DNA of 59,960 bases from Syntrophorhabdaceae bacterium (GTDB lineage Bacteria; Desulfobacterota; Syntrophorhabdia; Syntrophorhabdales; Syntrophorhabdaceae): assembly GCA_035541755.1 (NCBI GenBank), contig DATKMQ010000033.1:1-59960 (forward strand), written 5' to 3'. Position 1 is the stretch's first letter. Every line of letters starts with the position of its first letter. Below, in pieces: positions 8,883 to 17,903 of the stretch. Under the pieces are notes generated by a model, which was not told the DNA's origin, did no database searches, and worked only from the letters and a program-made list of their open reading frames with translations. The translations under genes were made by a program, and so were the position numbers.

Positions 8883-9152
8883 ATGGAAGGCAGCAAACTG
8901 TATGTCGGGAATTTAAGCTATTCTGTAACGAGCGAGCAGTTAAAAGAGCTATTCTCAGGTGTCGGTCAGGTCGGGGACATCAGGATCATCGAAGGCAAGG
9001 GCTTCGGGTTTATTGAAATGGCCACGCAAGCAGATGCCGAAAAGGCGAAAAAGGAGCTGGACGGCGCCCAGTTCATGGGACGTACCTTGAAGGTCGATGA
9101 GGCCCGTCCGCAGAAGGACAAACCCCGGGGAAGGGGCCCGCGCAGATACTAA
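8883..9152 (+). CDS. RNA-binding protein with a single RRM domain
   Basis: An 89-residue protein made of one RRM fold: RNP2 KLYVGNLSYS near the start and RNP1 KGFGFIEMA near residue 40, with a basic, Arg/Gly-rich tail (PRGRGPRRY). Such small bacterial RRM proteins are often induced in the cold and act as RNA chaperones. The ribosome site GGAGG is well placed. The 252-base region upstream contains two palindromes, CCCCACTATAGCGGGG and CACTATAGTG, near 8729 and 8782, which could fold in a long leader. Confidence 0.9.
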   Translation: MEGSKLYVGNLSYSVTSEQLKELFSGVGQVGDIRIIEGKGFGFIEMATQADAEKAKKELDGAQFMGRTLKVDEARPQKDKPRGRGPRRY

Positions 9153-9280
9153 CAGGGGTTTCGAAGCTCTTCCAAGACAGACCGGAGATTTCCGTCTTTC
9201 CTGCGAGAAAACCCAGAACAAGATGAAAACGACAGGGGCGTAGCTCAAAACGAGGCTATTCCTGCGCGCTGCGAGTGTCG

Positions 9281-10084
9281 TTACATGATAATGCGATCGG
9301 GGGCGCTATAGATCTTAAAACGCCCCCTCCCTGAGAACTTGACGAGCGTCAAATCTATGGATTGGGCGAGCTCTGCCGCGAGCAATGTGGCCGACGACAT
9401 GCCTATCAAGATCTCGGCCCCAAGGCGGGCAGCCTTCTGGACCATTTCATAACTTAACCTTGAAGTGAGAAAGACAATGGCGGCCTCTTGCACCTTTTTC
9501 ACGAATACGAGATTGCCTATGGCCTTGTCGAGCGCGTTATGTCTTCCCACGTCTTCGGAAAACGAGAGAAGTTTCAAATGCCGGTTGAAGAGCGCCGCGG
9601 CATGTGTGGCGCCCGTCAAGCGAGAGACTTCCTGATGATCTTCGACAGTTTTTCGAAGCAGTTCCATACTGTCGGTATCGATCGTCACGGTCTTTTCACG
9701 CTTTTTCAGCGCCACGTGGATATCCTCTATCATGTCTTTGCCGCATATGCCGCAGCTCGAATAAGTGGTTAGACGCTTCTGTTTTATGGTGGGGCCCCGG
9801 GTGGCCATTCTCGCCTCATCAAGTGTAATCTCCACGCGATTGCCCTTCTCCTCCTGGCAGTAGTTTACGAGCGCCACATCGTCGATTGAGTCTATAGTAC
9901 CCTCGGTAAAACAGTAACCCAAAGCGAGGGGCATCTCCTCGCCGGGCATGCGCATGGTAAGATAGTAGGGGCTCCCGTTTAAGAATATCTCCATGGGCTC
10001 TTCGACCACGAGCAGGTCTTCGGTCTCTGATCTTATCCCCTCTATTAAGCCGACTACTGGAACTTCCATTCTGTTCTTTCGCAT
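9281..10084 (-). CDS. fdhD: Formate dehydrogenase accessory sulfurtransferase FdhD
   Basis: A 267-residue FdhD. Motifs include MPGEEMPLALGYCFTEG, the double-cysteine loop SSCGICGKDMIED near residue 113, GATHAAALF, and EDVGRHNALDKAIG. The protein carries sulfur from IscS to the molybdenum or tungsten bis-MGD cofactor of formate dehydrogenase in the cytoplasm. Its presence implies molybdo- or tungsto-formate dehydrogenases elsewhere in the genome, which fits syntrophic formate transfer. The start has GAGAGG upstream. Confidence 0.93.
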   Translation of the reverse strand: MRKNRMEVPVVGLIEGIRSETEDLLVVEEPMEIFLNGSPYYLTMRMPGEEMPLALGYCFTEGTIDSIDDVALVNYCQEEKGNRVEITLDEARMATRGPTIKQKRLTTYSSCGICGKDMIEDIHVALKKREKTVTIDTDSMELLRKTVEDHQEVSRLTGATHAAALFNRHLKLLSFSEDVGRHNALDKAIGNLVFVKKVQEAAIVFLTSRLSYEMVQKAARLGAEILIGMSSATLLAAELAQSIDLTLVKFSGRGRFKIYSAPDRIIM

Positions 10085-10301
10085 GTAAGCCTCTCTATGG
10101 TGCCGTCGTTACCGTCGCGTCAATCCAAACTTCTCCTGAAGACGCCTTATTATATACCAGACCATAGGTGAGTTAAAGCGCATCTCATACGCTTGACGCC
10201 CGGAATCGTCGTTATCTATCCCCGACCTGCTTGTTGAGAATCGTGCTCCGCCGGCTGATGGGTAGACGCCCCGCAAATCTCAGGCGCCAAGGCGGCAATC
10301 G

Positions 10302-11630
10302 TCATATGTCCTTTAGCTTCACGTTCGCCGATGAGGCCGCCATGGCTTCGGAGATCATCTGCATGGAGAGTGAAATCTTTTTCGATTCATCGGAGCGCGC
10401 CTCGGGGAGCGTATTGCCCCACCTGTTCTCGTAGGCGTCGAGCACCTTTTTGATAGTGATGTCTTCAATGCTCAAGGCGGGCTGGAACGAAGCGTCCTTT
10501 CTCACCCCCTTAGCTATCTCGGCCACAAGGCCGATTAAAGCAAGATCGGCAAGCATCTCCCTCACAAAGGAAAACGGGATTTCGAGGTTGTGGGCGATTT
10601 CCCGCGCCGTAGCGGGCTTCTCTCCCGCTGCAAACCTCTTGACGATGAGGTGGAAGATTCGGAGCAGGAGAATCTTCTTTTGCGCGTCGCTTAACCGGGA
10701 ATAGTCGGGGTGAAAACCGAACGTCTCTTCGTTTTCACCGGCGCTTGCGATCTCGGCCCCGAAAAGCATGATCATCCAGCTTGTCTGCAGCCAGCCGAGA
10801 AAGAGCGGCAGAGCAGCGAAACTGCCGTAGATAGCGCCCTGGCTCGCCACCCCTATTTGAAACTTGATGTAGACCCATTGGACAATCTGAAAAAGGGTGC
10901 CTGCGACAACAGCACCCAGGATGCCTGAGCGCACGGGGATCCTCTCATTCGGCATAATCAGGTACAGGGCAGTAAGCAAAAACCAGATGGTGAAGTAGGG
11001 AAGTAGCTTCAACAGGAGGAATATGAACGAGCTGAACATCCCTAAGAGGCTGATGCTCTGCACGATAACCTTTATCTGGCCGGTCGCTGCTATGGTAACG
11101 CTGCTCGAGATGGCAAGAAGCACGGGGGCAAGGATCATGATTGCGAGATAGTCGGTAAACTTCCTCACAAGGGTCCGCGGCCTTTTTACCTCCCAGATAG
11201 TATTGAACGAGTCCTCTATCTTTCCAAGGATGGAAATTACGGTCCACAGGAGCAATACCACCCCGACCCCGGCGATGATGCCGCCTTTGGCCTGATTGAG
11301 CACCGAATCGGCAAAGCCGATGATCTGGTCCGTGACGTTCGCCTGCCAGTGTGCCTTGTCGGCCATGTCAGCGATCTGTTTGACTACAACCTTTTTTAAG
11401 CCAAAACCCTTGGCCATGGCAAAGACGACTGCAACCAGCGGCACCACGTTGAGCAGCGAATAATAGGTGAGTACCGTGGCTATCCTCGAACAGTCATGCT
11501 TCATGTAGGTACGGATGGCAAGCATGACGACCCGGACACAGCGGATGGCGTACATGGTGACCGCCGGGCGGTCCTTGAGCGACATCTCCCATATGCCGGT
11601 TCTGAAGAAAGCTATGGCCCTCGTTATCAT
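10302..11630 (-). CDS. YihY/BrkB (UPF0761) membrane protein with C-terminal winged-helix-like domain
   Basis: A 442-residue protein. Residues about 30-300 are the YihY/virulence factor BrkB domain with about six membrane segments; recognisable are the ATVLTYYSLLNVVPLVAVVFA segment, WKINE-like strings replaced here by EDSFNTIWEVKRPRTL, and GSFAALPLFLGWLQTSW. After the last helix comes a soluble tail (residues about 320-420), with GEKPATAREIAHNLEIPFSFVREMLADLALIGLV, which looks like a winged helix-turn-helix. The family was once annotated as ribonuclease BN, which is wrong. Its role in the inner membrane is unclear. The ribosome site AGGGG precedes the start. Confidence 0.85.
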   Translation of the reverse strand: MITRAIAFFRTGIWEMSLKDRPAVTMYAIRCVRVVMLAIRTYMKHDCSRIATVLTYYSLLNVVPLVAVVFAMAKGFGLKKVVVKQIADMADKAHWQANVTDQIIGFADSVLNQAKGGIIAGVGVVLLLWTVISILGKIEDSFNTIWEVKRPRTLVRKFTDYLAIMILAPVLLAISSSVTIAATGQIKVIVQSISLLGMFSSFIFLLLKLLPYFTIWFLLTALYLIMPNERIPVRSGILGAVVAGTLFQIVQWVYIKFQIGVASQGAIYGSFAALPLFLGWLQTSWMIMLFGAEIASAGENEETFGFHPDYSRLSDAQKKILLLRIFHLIVKRFAAGEKPATAREIAHNLEIPFSFVREMLADLALIGLVAEIAKGVRKDASFQPALSIEDITIKKVLDAYENRWGNTLPEARSDESKKISLSMQMISEAMAASSANVKLKDI

Positions 11631-11783
11631 AAACGCCCCTCCTGTCTACTTTTTCATAATGGGGGAAAACAGTCAAGCTAATTGTTACGGCTCGTCACGT
11701 CAGGCCGGTGAAATCCGCCTTTGAAGGTATCACGTTTGAGATTGGGGGAAACGTGGCGGCTATGCGGTCAAATACAATTGGGC

Positions 11784-13742
11784 TTAAGGTTTGTGGTCAA
11801 GTGTCCGTCTTACTGCCTCGGCGAGTTCCCGTTTTGCCAGTGGTTTCATGAGAAACTCTCTGATCCCGGCGCGTTTCGCTGATTCAGAGTCGATGTCGTC
11901 GGCGTGTCCGGTGCAGAGGATGATGGGCAGGCCAGGGCGCGCGGCGAGAAGCTCTTTGGCGAGGTGCAATCCAGCGAGCCCGGGCATGCTCAGATCTGTG
12001 ATCACAAGGTCAAATTTGGAAGGGTCCTCAAGGACGAGCTTCAGGGCATCCGCACTGTTCGTGAAAGCTGTGACGGTATACCCGAGCTTCTCTAACATCT
12101 CCTTGCCCAATTCTGCGAGCATCTCTTCGTCGTCCACGAAGAGGACAGTTTCGTGACCCGTGGGCACTGCCCCTGAAGCCACTGGTTCATAGGATTCTTC
12201 TGTATTCGCCCTGGGGAGAAGAATGTGGAAGGCGGTGCCTTTTCCGGGCGTGCTTTCTACTGAGATATACCCTTGCAGGCTTTTTACGATCCCGTAAACC
12301 ACGGCAAGCCCCATGCCCGTGCCCTGGCCTACCTCCTTGGTCGTGAAGAAGGGTTCGAATATCCGCTCTAACACGGCCTGCTCCATGCCCACTCCCGTGT
12401 CCCTTACCGAAAGTTCAAGGTAGTTGCCGGCCTTTAAGTCGAGGCCGCGCACAGGCCGGGCATCGGATAAGGCTATGGAGAGGGTACCCCCGTCTGTCTT
12501 CATGGCGTGAGCCGCATTGGTGGCCAGGTTCATGATAATCTGCTGGATCCCCGTGGCATTGGCGAGGATATTGTCTGACGTTGTGGCGATCTTGAGCTTG
12601 ATCGAGATCGTCGCGGGGATCGAGGCCCTAAGGAGCTTTACCGTCTCCTCGATAATGGGCGTGAGCCTTAGAGCGGTTATTTCGTATGCGTCTTTGCGGC
12701 TGAATGAGAGCAGTTGTTTGATGAGGTCGCGTCCCCTGAAGCTACCCTTGAGCACGAGCTCCAGATAGCGACGTGCGGGACTGTCGGAAGAAAGATCATC
12801 GAGCGTCATCTCAGTGAATCCGATAATTCCGGCCAAAATGTTGTTGAAGTCATGGGCGATGCCGCCCGTGAGCGTTCCCAGCGCTTCCATCTTCTGGGCC
12901 TGACGGAGCTCTGTCTCGAGGCGCTTACGCTCCTGGACTTCCGTCTCGAGCGAATTGGTGGTGCTCCGCAACTCGCTGGTGCGCTCTTTCACGCGTAGTT
13001 CGAGTTCGTCTCTGGACTTGCGGAGGTCTTCTTCAATCGCTTCTCTCACCCGGATTTCGGAGGCAAGTCGGGAGTTCGCGGACTCGAGTTCCGCGGTTCG
13101 CTCTTTTACGAGTTCTTCCAGGTTCGCCCGGTACCGCGTAAGTTCCTCCTCCACTTTTTTTCTGGCGGTCACATCGCTTACCGCCACACGGCAGGTCAGG
13201 CTGTTTTTCTCGTCTCTCGAGCATGTTCCTTCGAGGCGGACCCAGATGGGATCGCCGCCGTTTCTTTGCATTCTTAATTCCCATGCCTGGGGCGATCCGG
13301 ATTCGTAGAGCAGTTTACGGTAGTAGTAGTCCTGATCCTGCTTCACGATGAACCGGGAGAACATCTTGTTGATAAGCTCTTTTCTCCCTCTCCCGAGAAG
13401 GCGGGTAAGCGTCAGGTTCGCCTCGAGGATGAGCCCCTCATGAGAGATGGTGCAATAACCCATGGGTGCCAGGTCATAGAGTTCGACGTATCTGGCCCTC
13501 GATGCTTCAAGCCGCTCCTGGGTCTTCTGAAGCTCCTCATTCTGCATGGTGAGTTCGACTTGATGCACCCGAAGCTCATGGAGGATCCGGCGGACCTCTT
13601 CGGGAGGCAGGGTCTCAATCTCGTAGAGCTCTACCTGTTTGGCTTTTGGCTCGGCCACGTTTCTCAGACGTGTGAGGTTACAAGGGGTCTCCGAGGGGGG
13701 CGGGGACTTTTCGCCGTTAGACGGATCACGCTCTTCCGTCAT
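11784..13742 (-). CDS. Cytoplasmic PAS hybrid histidine kinase with C-terminal receiver
   Basis: A 652-residue protein without membrane segments. Order of parts: a coiled coil (EVRRILHELRVHQVELTMQNEELQK), a PAS domain (DLAPMGYCTISHEGLILEANLT...), a long coiled-coil linker from about 210 to 280, HisKA with phospho-His in GGIAHDFNNILAGIIGF, an HATPase domain (N-box NLATNAAHAM, DTGVGM, GQGTGMGLA), and a receiver (DDEE, phospho-Asp in DLVITDLSMPG, and the conserved Lys in LMKPLAK). It starts 62 bases after the end of the CheB-CheR-PAS-GAF gene on the same strand and has a strong GAGGAGGG site, so the two probably form one signalling unit. Confidence 0.88.
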   Translation of the reverse strand: MTEERDPSNGEKSPPPSETPCNLTRLRNVAEPKAKQVELYEIETLPPEEVRRILHELRVHQVELTMQNEELQKTQERLEASRARYVELYDLAPMGYCTISHEGLILEANLTLTRLLGRGRKELINKMFSRFIVKQDQDYYYRKLLYESGSPQAWELRMQRNGGDPIWVRLEGTCSRDEKNSLTCRVAVSDVTARKKVEEELTRYRANLEELVKERTAELESANSRLASEIRVREAIEEDLRKSRDELELRVKERTSELRSTTNSLETEVQERKRLETELRQAQKMEALGTLTGGIAHDFNNILAGIIGFTEMTLDDLSSDSPARRYLELVLKGSFRGRDLIKQLLSFSRKDAYEITALRLTPIIEETVKLLRASIPATISIKLKIATTSDNILANATGIQQIIMNLATNAAHAMKTDGGTLSIALSDARPVRGLDLKAGNYLELSVRDTGVGMEQAVLERIFEPFFTTKEVGQGTGMGLAVVYGIVKSLQGYISVESTPGKGTAFHILLPRANTEESYEPVASGAVPTGHETVLFVDDEEMLAELGKEMLEKLGYTVTAFTNSADALKLVLEDPSKFDLVITDLSMPGLAGLHLAKELLAARPGLPIILCTGHADDIDSESAKRAGIREFLMKPLAKRELAEAVRRTLDHKP

Positions 13743-13804
13743 GGTCCCTCCTCACCGTAAGGCCCTTGCGTCATTGCATTTTTGGTGCGCATTCTCACCC
13801 AAAT

Positions 13805-14941
13805 TTAGGCCCTGGATTTACCCCTGCCAAGATACCCGTCGGCCCTTATGCGTTCGATCACATCCACGGCGAGTCGCCCGATCACGTCCAGGCGATTGAG
13901 TTCCCGCTCTTTGGGCTTGTGGGGGAGAATGTAGTGGACGGAGAACATCCCGATCGCACGGCCGTCCGATCCGGTGAGCGGAGTTGAGATCACGGCCTTA
14001 ACCCCTGCCTCACGCATGATCTTCTGTGCCTCCGGATCTTCGAAGATGGGGCTGGTCACCACGTCTTCCACCACGACCCGCTCCCCCTTCTCCATGGCGG
14101 TCCCGCAGACACCTTTACCCTTACCGACATTCTGCCAGTAATCGATCCACCGCTTTTCGAAGCCATGGTGCGCCTTGATCTGAAGCGTACCGGATGCACT
14201 ATCGACAAGCTGGATAGTCCCCATGTCCGCGTGAGCAGCGGCGACTGCCGCATCCACGATCTTTTGCAAAAGGATCTCAGGGCCCTCCCGTCGGACGAAG
14301 GCCGACCCTATCTCGCTCTGGAGCTCCATGGCCTTGAGATCCTGGGCGAGTTCCTCCTCGGCCGTCTTGTGCTCGGAGATGTCGGTTGCGGTACCCACCC
14401 ATTGCACAATGGCTCCGTCCGCATCAAGCAGGGGCACGGCGCGGGAGGATGTCCAACCAGGGCTCGCGTCTACGCGGATTACGCGATGCTCCAGCCGGAA
14501 GGTACTTTTCGTTTTGATCGCCTCGTTGATCGCCGCGAGCACCTTCGGCTGATCCTCGGCAAGGATGTATCGCTTAAGCCAGGCACGGCTTGGAGAGTCT
14601 GTATCGGGAATGAAATCGCGCCCGTGGAGTTCACGCATCTCGCTCCAGTCCGGGTTCATGCGATAGACCACATCAGCGCTCGCCGTGACGAGGGCCCGGT
14701 AGAGGGCTTCGTTCTCCTCAAGCGCTTCCTGGGTTCTTTTGAGTGCGTCGATATCGACAAAGGTAAGAACCGCCCCCTCGATCACGTTGTCGAGCGTCCG
14801 GTAAGGCATGAGGCGCATGGCATACCAGAACCCGCTTTTGGTCTGAACCTCCACGTCTTTCGCGATCAAGGTATCGAGGACTTCCCGGGTGTCATCCGCC
14901 AGACGGTCATATCCGATGAGATTGGAGACGAGATGGCTCAC
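13805..14941 (-). CDS. PAS-PAS-GAF segment, 3' half of a frameshifted CheB-CheR fusion gene
   Basis: This frame begins inside a PAS domain (VSHLVSNLIGYDRL to DIDALKRTQ), then has a second PAS domain (YRALVTASADVVYRMNPDWSEM to VGTATDISEH) and a GAF domain (ILLQKIVDAAVAAAHADMGTIQLVD to LAVDVIERIR). It has no kinase domain and no ribosome site at its first Met. The first residues are what normally follows the end of the upstream frame (14965-17406) in CheB-CheR-PAS proteins. The reading frame is open leftwards to about 14979, so the two parts are one gene broken at a run of five G (14980-14984). It may be a real mutation or a homopolymer sequencing error. Confidence 0.75.
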   Translation of the reverse strand: MSHLVSNLIGYDRLADDTREVLDTLIAKDVEVQTKSGFWYAMRLMPYRTLDNVIEGAVLTFVDIDALKRTQEALEENEALYRALVTASADVVYRMNPDWSEMRELHGRDFIPDTDSPSRAWLKRYILAEDQPKVLAAINEAIKTKSTFRLEHRVIRVDASPGWTSSRAVPLLDADGAIVQWVGTATDISEHKTAEEELAQDLKAMELQSEIGSAFVRREGPEILLQKIVDAAVAAAHADMGTIQLVDSASGTLQIKAHHGFEKRWIDYWQNVGKGKGVCGTAMEKGERVVVEDVVTSPIFEDPEAQKIMREAGVKAVISTPLTGSDGRAIGMFSVHYILPHKPKERELNRLDVIGRLAVDVIERIRADGYLGRGKSRA

Positions 14942-14964
14942 GGGCCTGCCGACATCGCTCGGGA

Positions 14965-17406
14965 TCAGGTTGATGATGCGGGGGTGGCCTGGGGGGTAAA
15001 ACGCAGAATCCTGAGCGCGTGGTCCACGAAGACCGTGGCAATGCCGGTGCCGGCGAGCAGGTTATTCATGTCGTTGTTCGCACGGGTGAGGTCGCTCACT
15101 TTGGCCTGCAGCTCGGTGTTGACGGTCGCCAGCTCCTCGTTCACCGACTGGAGCTCCTCTTTGGAGGTCTCGAGCTCCTCGTTCGTGGATTGGAGCTCTT
15201 CGTTTACGGATTGCATCTCTTCGTTCGAGGACTTGAGCTCTTCGTTGGCCGTCTCCAGCTCCTCGGTCGTGGTCTGGAGGTGCTCTTCCTTGGCCCTCAA
15301 TTCGTCCTGAAGCACCTGCACACGGGCATCCATGTCTATGGCTTCCCCGTGGGGAGGGGCGGAGGCCGTGGACTCGTGATGCTCGGGAGGCTGGGCATGT
15401 TCGAAGATCACGAGGAAGAGCGGTGTGTCAATACCGTCGATGAGACCGGTCTGGAGGGGCCTGACCGTGAGATTGAGCGTAACAGAATCGCCGTTCGTCC
15501 TGACCGTGAGGTTCGGGACACGGATGGTTTGTCGCTCGGTTACGGCCTTGTGGAGCGCCGTCGTCAGATCGCGCTTCAATCCCTCCCGGGCCATTTTCAG
15601 GATATTGGTCACCGGCGCGTCCCCGGGGGCCGGTTCCAGGTACTGTCCGGTGCGGCCGTGCAGAAAGTAGATGTCCCCATGGGTGCCGACAAGGGCGGCC
15701 GCGGGGACGGTTTCGTGGAGTAAGGCCTGCTCGGTGAGTTCTTTAAGCGGCATCTTAGTTATCGCGACCGGTCTGCCCCTCGCGGCCTGGGCCGCCGCAT
15801 CCACCCCCATATTGGTGAGAAACCGGTTGAGCGCTTGACGCTGGACCCCGCGTAAGTCCTCTTTGCGCTGGTAGAGCTTGAGTTTGCGATCGAGGGTAGC
15901 GAAGAGGTCGGTAAATTCGGAGACGGTTTCTGAGGTTCCGAGGAAGAGGAAGCCTCCCGGGCTTAAGGCGTAATGGAAGAGCGGGACTATTTTCCTCTGG
16001 AGCTCCGTATCCATGTAAATGAGCAGGTTACGGCAACTGATCAGGTCGAGCTTGGAGAAGGGCGGATCTTTGATCAGATCCTGCTCGGAGAAGACGAGCA
16101 TGTCCCGTATGGCTTTATGAACCCGGTAAGCGGCGCCGTCTGGCTCTATCGAGAAGAAACGGGCGAGCCGCTCGGGCGTGATGTCGGAAGCCACGCTCGC
16201 CGGGTAGACGCCGGAGCGGGCCTGGGTAAGGGCGGCACTGTCGATGTCGGTCGCAAAGACCTGCACCTTGAAGCTCCTTTTGATGGCCTCCTGCTGCTCG
16301 GCGAGCAAAATTGCGAGGGAGTAGGCCTCCTCACCTGTCGCGCATCCGGGCGACCATACGCGGATTGTGGAGTCTTGTGGTCTGCCTGCGAAGATTTTCG
16401 GGATCACCCTCTCCTCCAGGGCGCGGAAGGCCTCGGGATCGCGGAAGAAACTGGTGACACCGATGAGCAGATCGCGGAACAGGGCATCCACCTCCGCCGG
16501 TGTGCGCTGCAAGAAACCCACGTACCCATCTAAGCTGTCGATCTGGTGCACGGCCATGCGCCGTTCGATGCGCCGGCTGATGGTGCTCGGCTTATACTGC
16601 GAGAAATCGTGGCCCGTCTGGGAACGCACCAGCACAAAGATCTTCTTGAGCGAGCCTTCGGTCCGCGCCTCGCGGGCGCCAGCCACCACAGGAGGTTTGC
16701 CGAAGGCGTGGGTCACGTATGCGATGAGCTGGGAGGGCATCTCTGAGGGCGCGAGCTCATAGTCCACAAGTCCCGTGGCAATGGCGCTGCGCGGCATGCC
16801 GTCATATTCCGTGCTGGCGGGATCCTGGGCCATGACCATGCCTCCCTCGCCCTTGATGGCGCGCACACCTAACGTGCCGTCGCTGCCTGTCCCTGAGAGG
16901 ACGATGCCGATGGCCCGCTCATGCAGGTCCTGGGCAAGAGAGCGGAAGAAAAAGTCGATGGGAAGCCGCTGGCCACGGGGGGCTGAGGGCTCAAACAGCT
17001 GGAGGGCTCCGCCTATGAAGGCCATATCTCTGCCCGGGGGGATGATATAGGTGCAGTTCGGCTCGACCTCCATCCCATCCGTGACCTCCACGACCTTCAT
17101 GCGCGTATACCGCCTCACAAGTTCGGTAAGGATGCTCTTGTGGTCCGGGGCCAAATGCTGCACGAGCACGAAAGCAATGCCAGGTTCGACGTCGGCGGAC
17201 ATACCGGAGAAGAAGGCCTCGAAGGCGGAGAGGCCGCCGGCTGAGGCGCCTATGCCCACGATGGGGAACTTCCCCACGACCCCTTCACCTTCGGACATAC
17301 CTTCACCGACATTAACTGCCTGCGAACTCGAGGCTGTCTGGCTTTCGTCTTTGTTGGGTTCTTTTTTGTCGGGTTCTTTTTTGTCGGGTTCTTTATTCTT
17401 TTTCAT
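14965..17406 (-). CDS. CheB methylesterase-CheR methyltransferase fusion protein, 5' part
   Basis: About 813 residues. The N-terminus has an EPDKK repeat made by a 15-base tandem repeat. A CheB methylesterase domain follows (PIVGIGASAGGLSAFEAFF, QHLAPDHKS, GTGSDGTLGVRAIKGEGG), then a CheR methyltransferase (SFFRDPEAFRAL, VWSPGCATGEEAYSLA, CRNLLIYMD, LSPGGFLFLGTSE), a long Glu-rich coiled coil of heptads (EELETANEELKSS...) and the first strands of a PAS domain, ending abruptly in ATPASST. CheB acts on receptor glutamyl methyl esters and CheR adds them, so such fusions tune chemoreceptor-like sensors. I chose the Met at 17406 because GAGGGG precedes it; the frame runs back to 17445. Confidence 0.85.
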   Translation of the reverse strand: MKKNKEPDKKEPDKKEPNKDESQTASSSQAVNVGEGMSEGEGVVGKFPIVGIGASAGGLSAFEAFFSGMSADVEPGIAFVLVQHLAPDHKSILTELVRRYTRMKVVEVTDGMEVEPNCTYIIPPGRDMAFIGGALQLFEPSAPRGQRLPIDFFFRSLAQDLHERAIGIVLSGTGSDGTLGVRAIKGEGGMVMAQDPASTEYDGMPRSAIATGLVDYELAPSEMPSQLIAYVTHAFGKPPVVAGAREARTEGSLKKIFVLVRSQTGHDFSQYKPSTISRRIERRMAVHQIDSLDGYVGFLQRTPAEVDALFRDLLIGVTSFFRDPEAFRALEERVIPKIFAGRPQDSTIRVWSPGCATGEEAYSLAILLAEQQEAIKRSFKVQVFATDIDSAALTQARSGVYPASVASDITPERLARFFSIEPDGAAYRVHKAIRDMLVFSEQDLIKDPPFSKLDLISCRNLLIYMDTELQRKIVPLFHYALSPGGFLFLGTSETVSEFTDLFATLDRKLKLYQRKEDLRGVQRQALNRFLTNMGVDAAAQAARGRPVAITKMPLKELTEQALLHETVPAAALVGTHGDIYFLHGRTGQYLEPAPGDAPVTNILKMAREGLKRDLTTALHKAVTERQTIRVPNLTVRTNGDSVTLNLTVRPLQTGLIDGIDTPLFLVIFEHAQPPEHHESTASAPPHGEAIDMDARVQVLQDELRAKEEHLQTTTEELETANEELKSSNEEMQSVNEELQSTNEELETSKEELQSVNEELATVNTELQAKVSDLTRANNDMNNLLAGTGIATVFVDHALRILRFTPQATPASST
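17356..17397. repeat. 15-base tandem repeat within the CheB-CheR gene
   Basis: Nearly three copies of GGGTTCTTTTTTGTC in tandem; the third is imperfect. They encode the EPDKK repeat at the protein N-terminus. Copy number could vary between strains, but the frame would be kept because the unit is a multiple of three. Confidence 0.7.
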
Positions 17407-17824
17407 AGAGATTTCCCCTCGTTGCGCTTTGATCGTACGTCTCAAGCGCCTTTATTCGGCCTTCTAAATTATCAGTCCGATTCATTGGCCTGCCCCCATG
17501 GAGCGCCACGTGTTATTCAATCCCTAGCCATTACTTCAAATTGCTCGCCGGATCATGTCGCATTTAGTTAATTATAAAGCAGTTTGGAGGAAAGAAAAAG
17601 GATTTTCGCGTTTGCGAATTGCCTTATAAGAACTGTTACCCAAAGGGTGGTGATGCAGAGATCGTTGACTCATATTTGATGGCCCCGAATACGCACCCGT
17701 AATGAAGAGGCGTCCTATACCGGTCTCGCGATCGAGGAGACAATGAACGTAAGACATGCAGCAGAATCATAGGACCCAGGGGTAGGGGGAGAGGGCCCGT
17801 TCACAGGTGATTTGAAGAATGTGC
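17407..17824. other. Intergenic region between divergent cheB-cheR and CDC48-type genes
   Basis: I see no gene in this stretch. Small frames exist but lack ribosome sites and protein-like composition. It must hold the minus-strand promoter of the CheB-CheR gene, which I could not identify confidently. Confidence 0.5.
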
Positions 17825-17854
17825 TTGACTGGCTGGAGATCATCTGTTTATAAT
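17825..17854 (+). promoter_or_regulatory. Sigma-70-type promoter of the CDC48-type ATPase gene
   Basis: TTGACT and a perfect TATAAT are separated by 18 bases, ending 49 bases before the ATG at 17904. No other site this good lies between the divergent genes. Confidence 0.7.
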
Positions 17855-17903
17855 ATCATCTGATGTTTAGACCACTCTAAGTCTCCGGCATTTAAGGATT
17901 TTA

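Noticed and set aside
14165-15310. Plus-strand frame of 381 residues
   Set aside because: Antisense to the CheB-CheR-PAS gene. Its long Ser/Leu runs are the reverse of the Glu-rich coiled coil.
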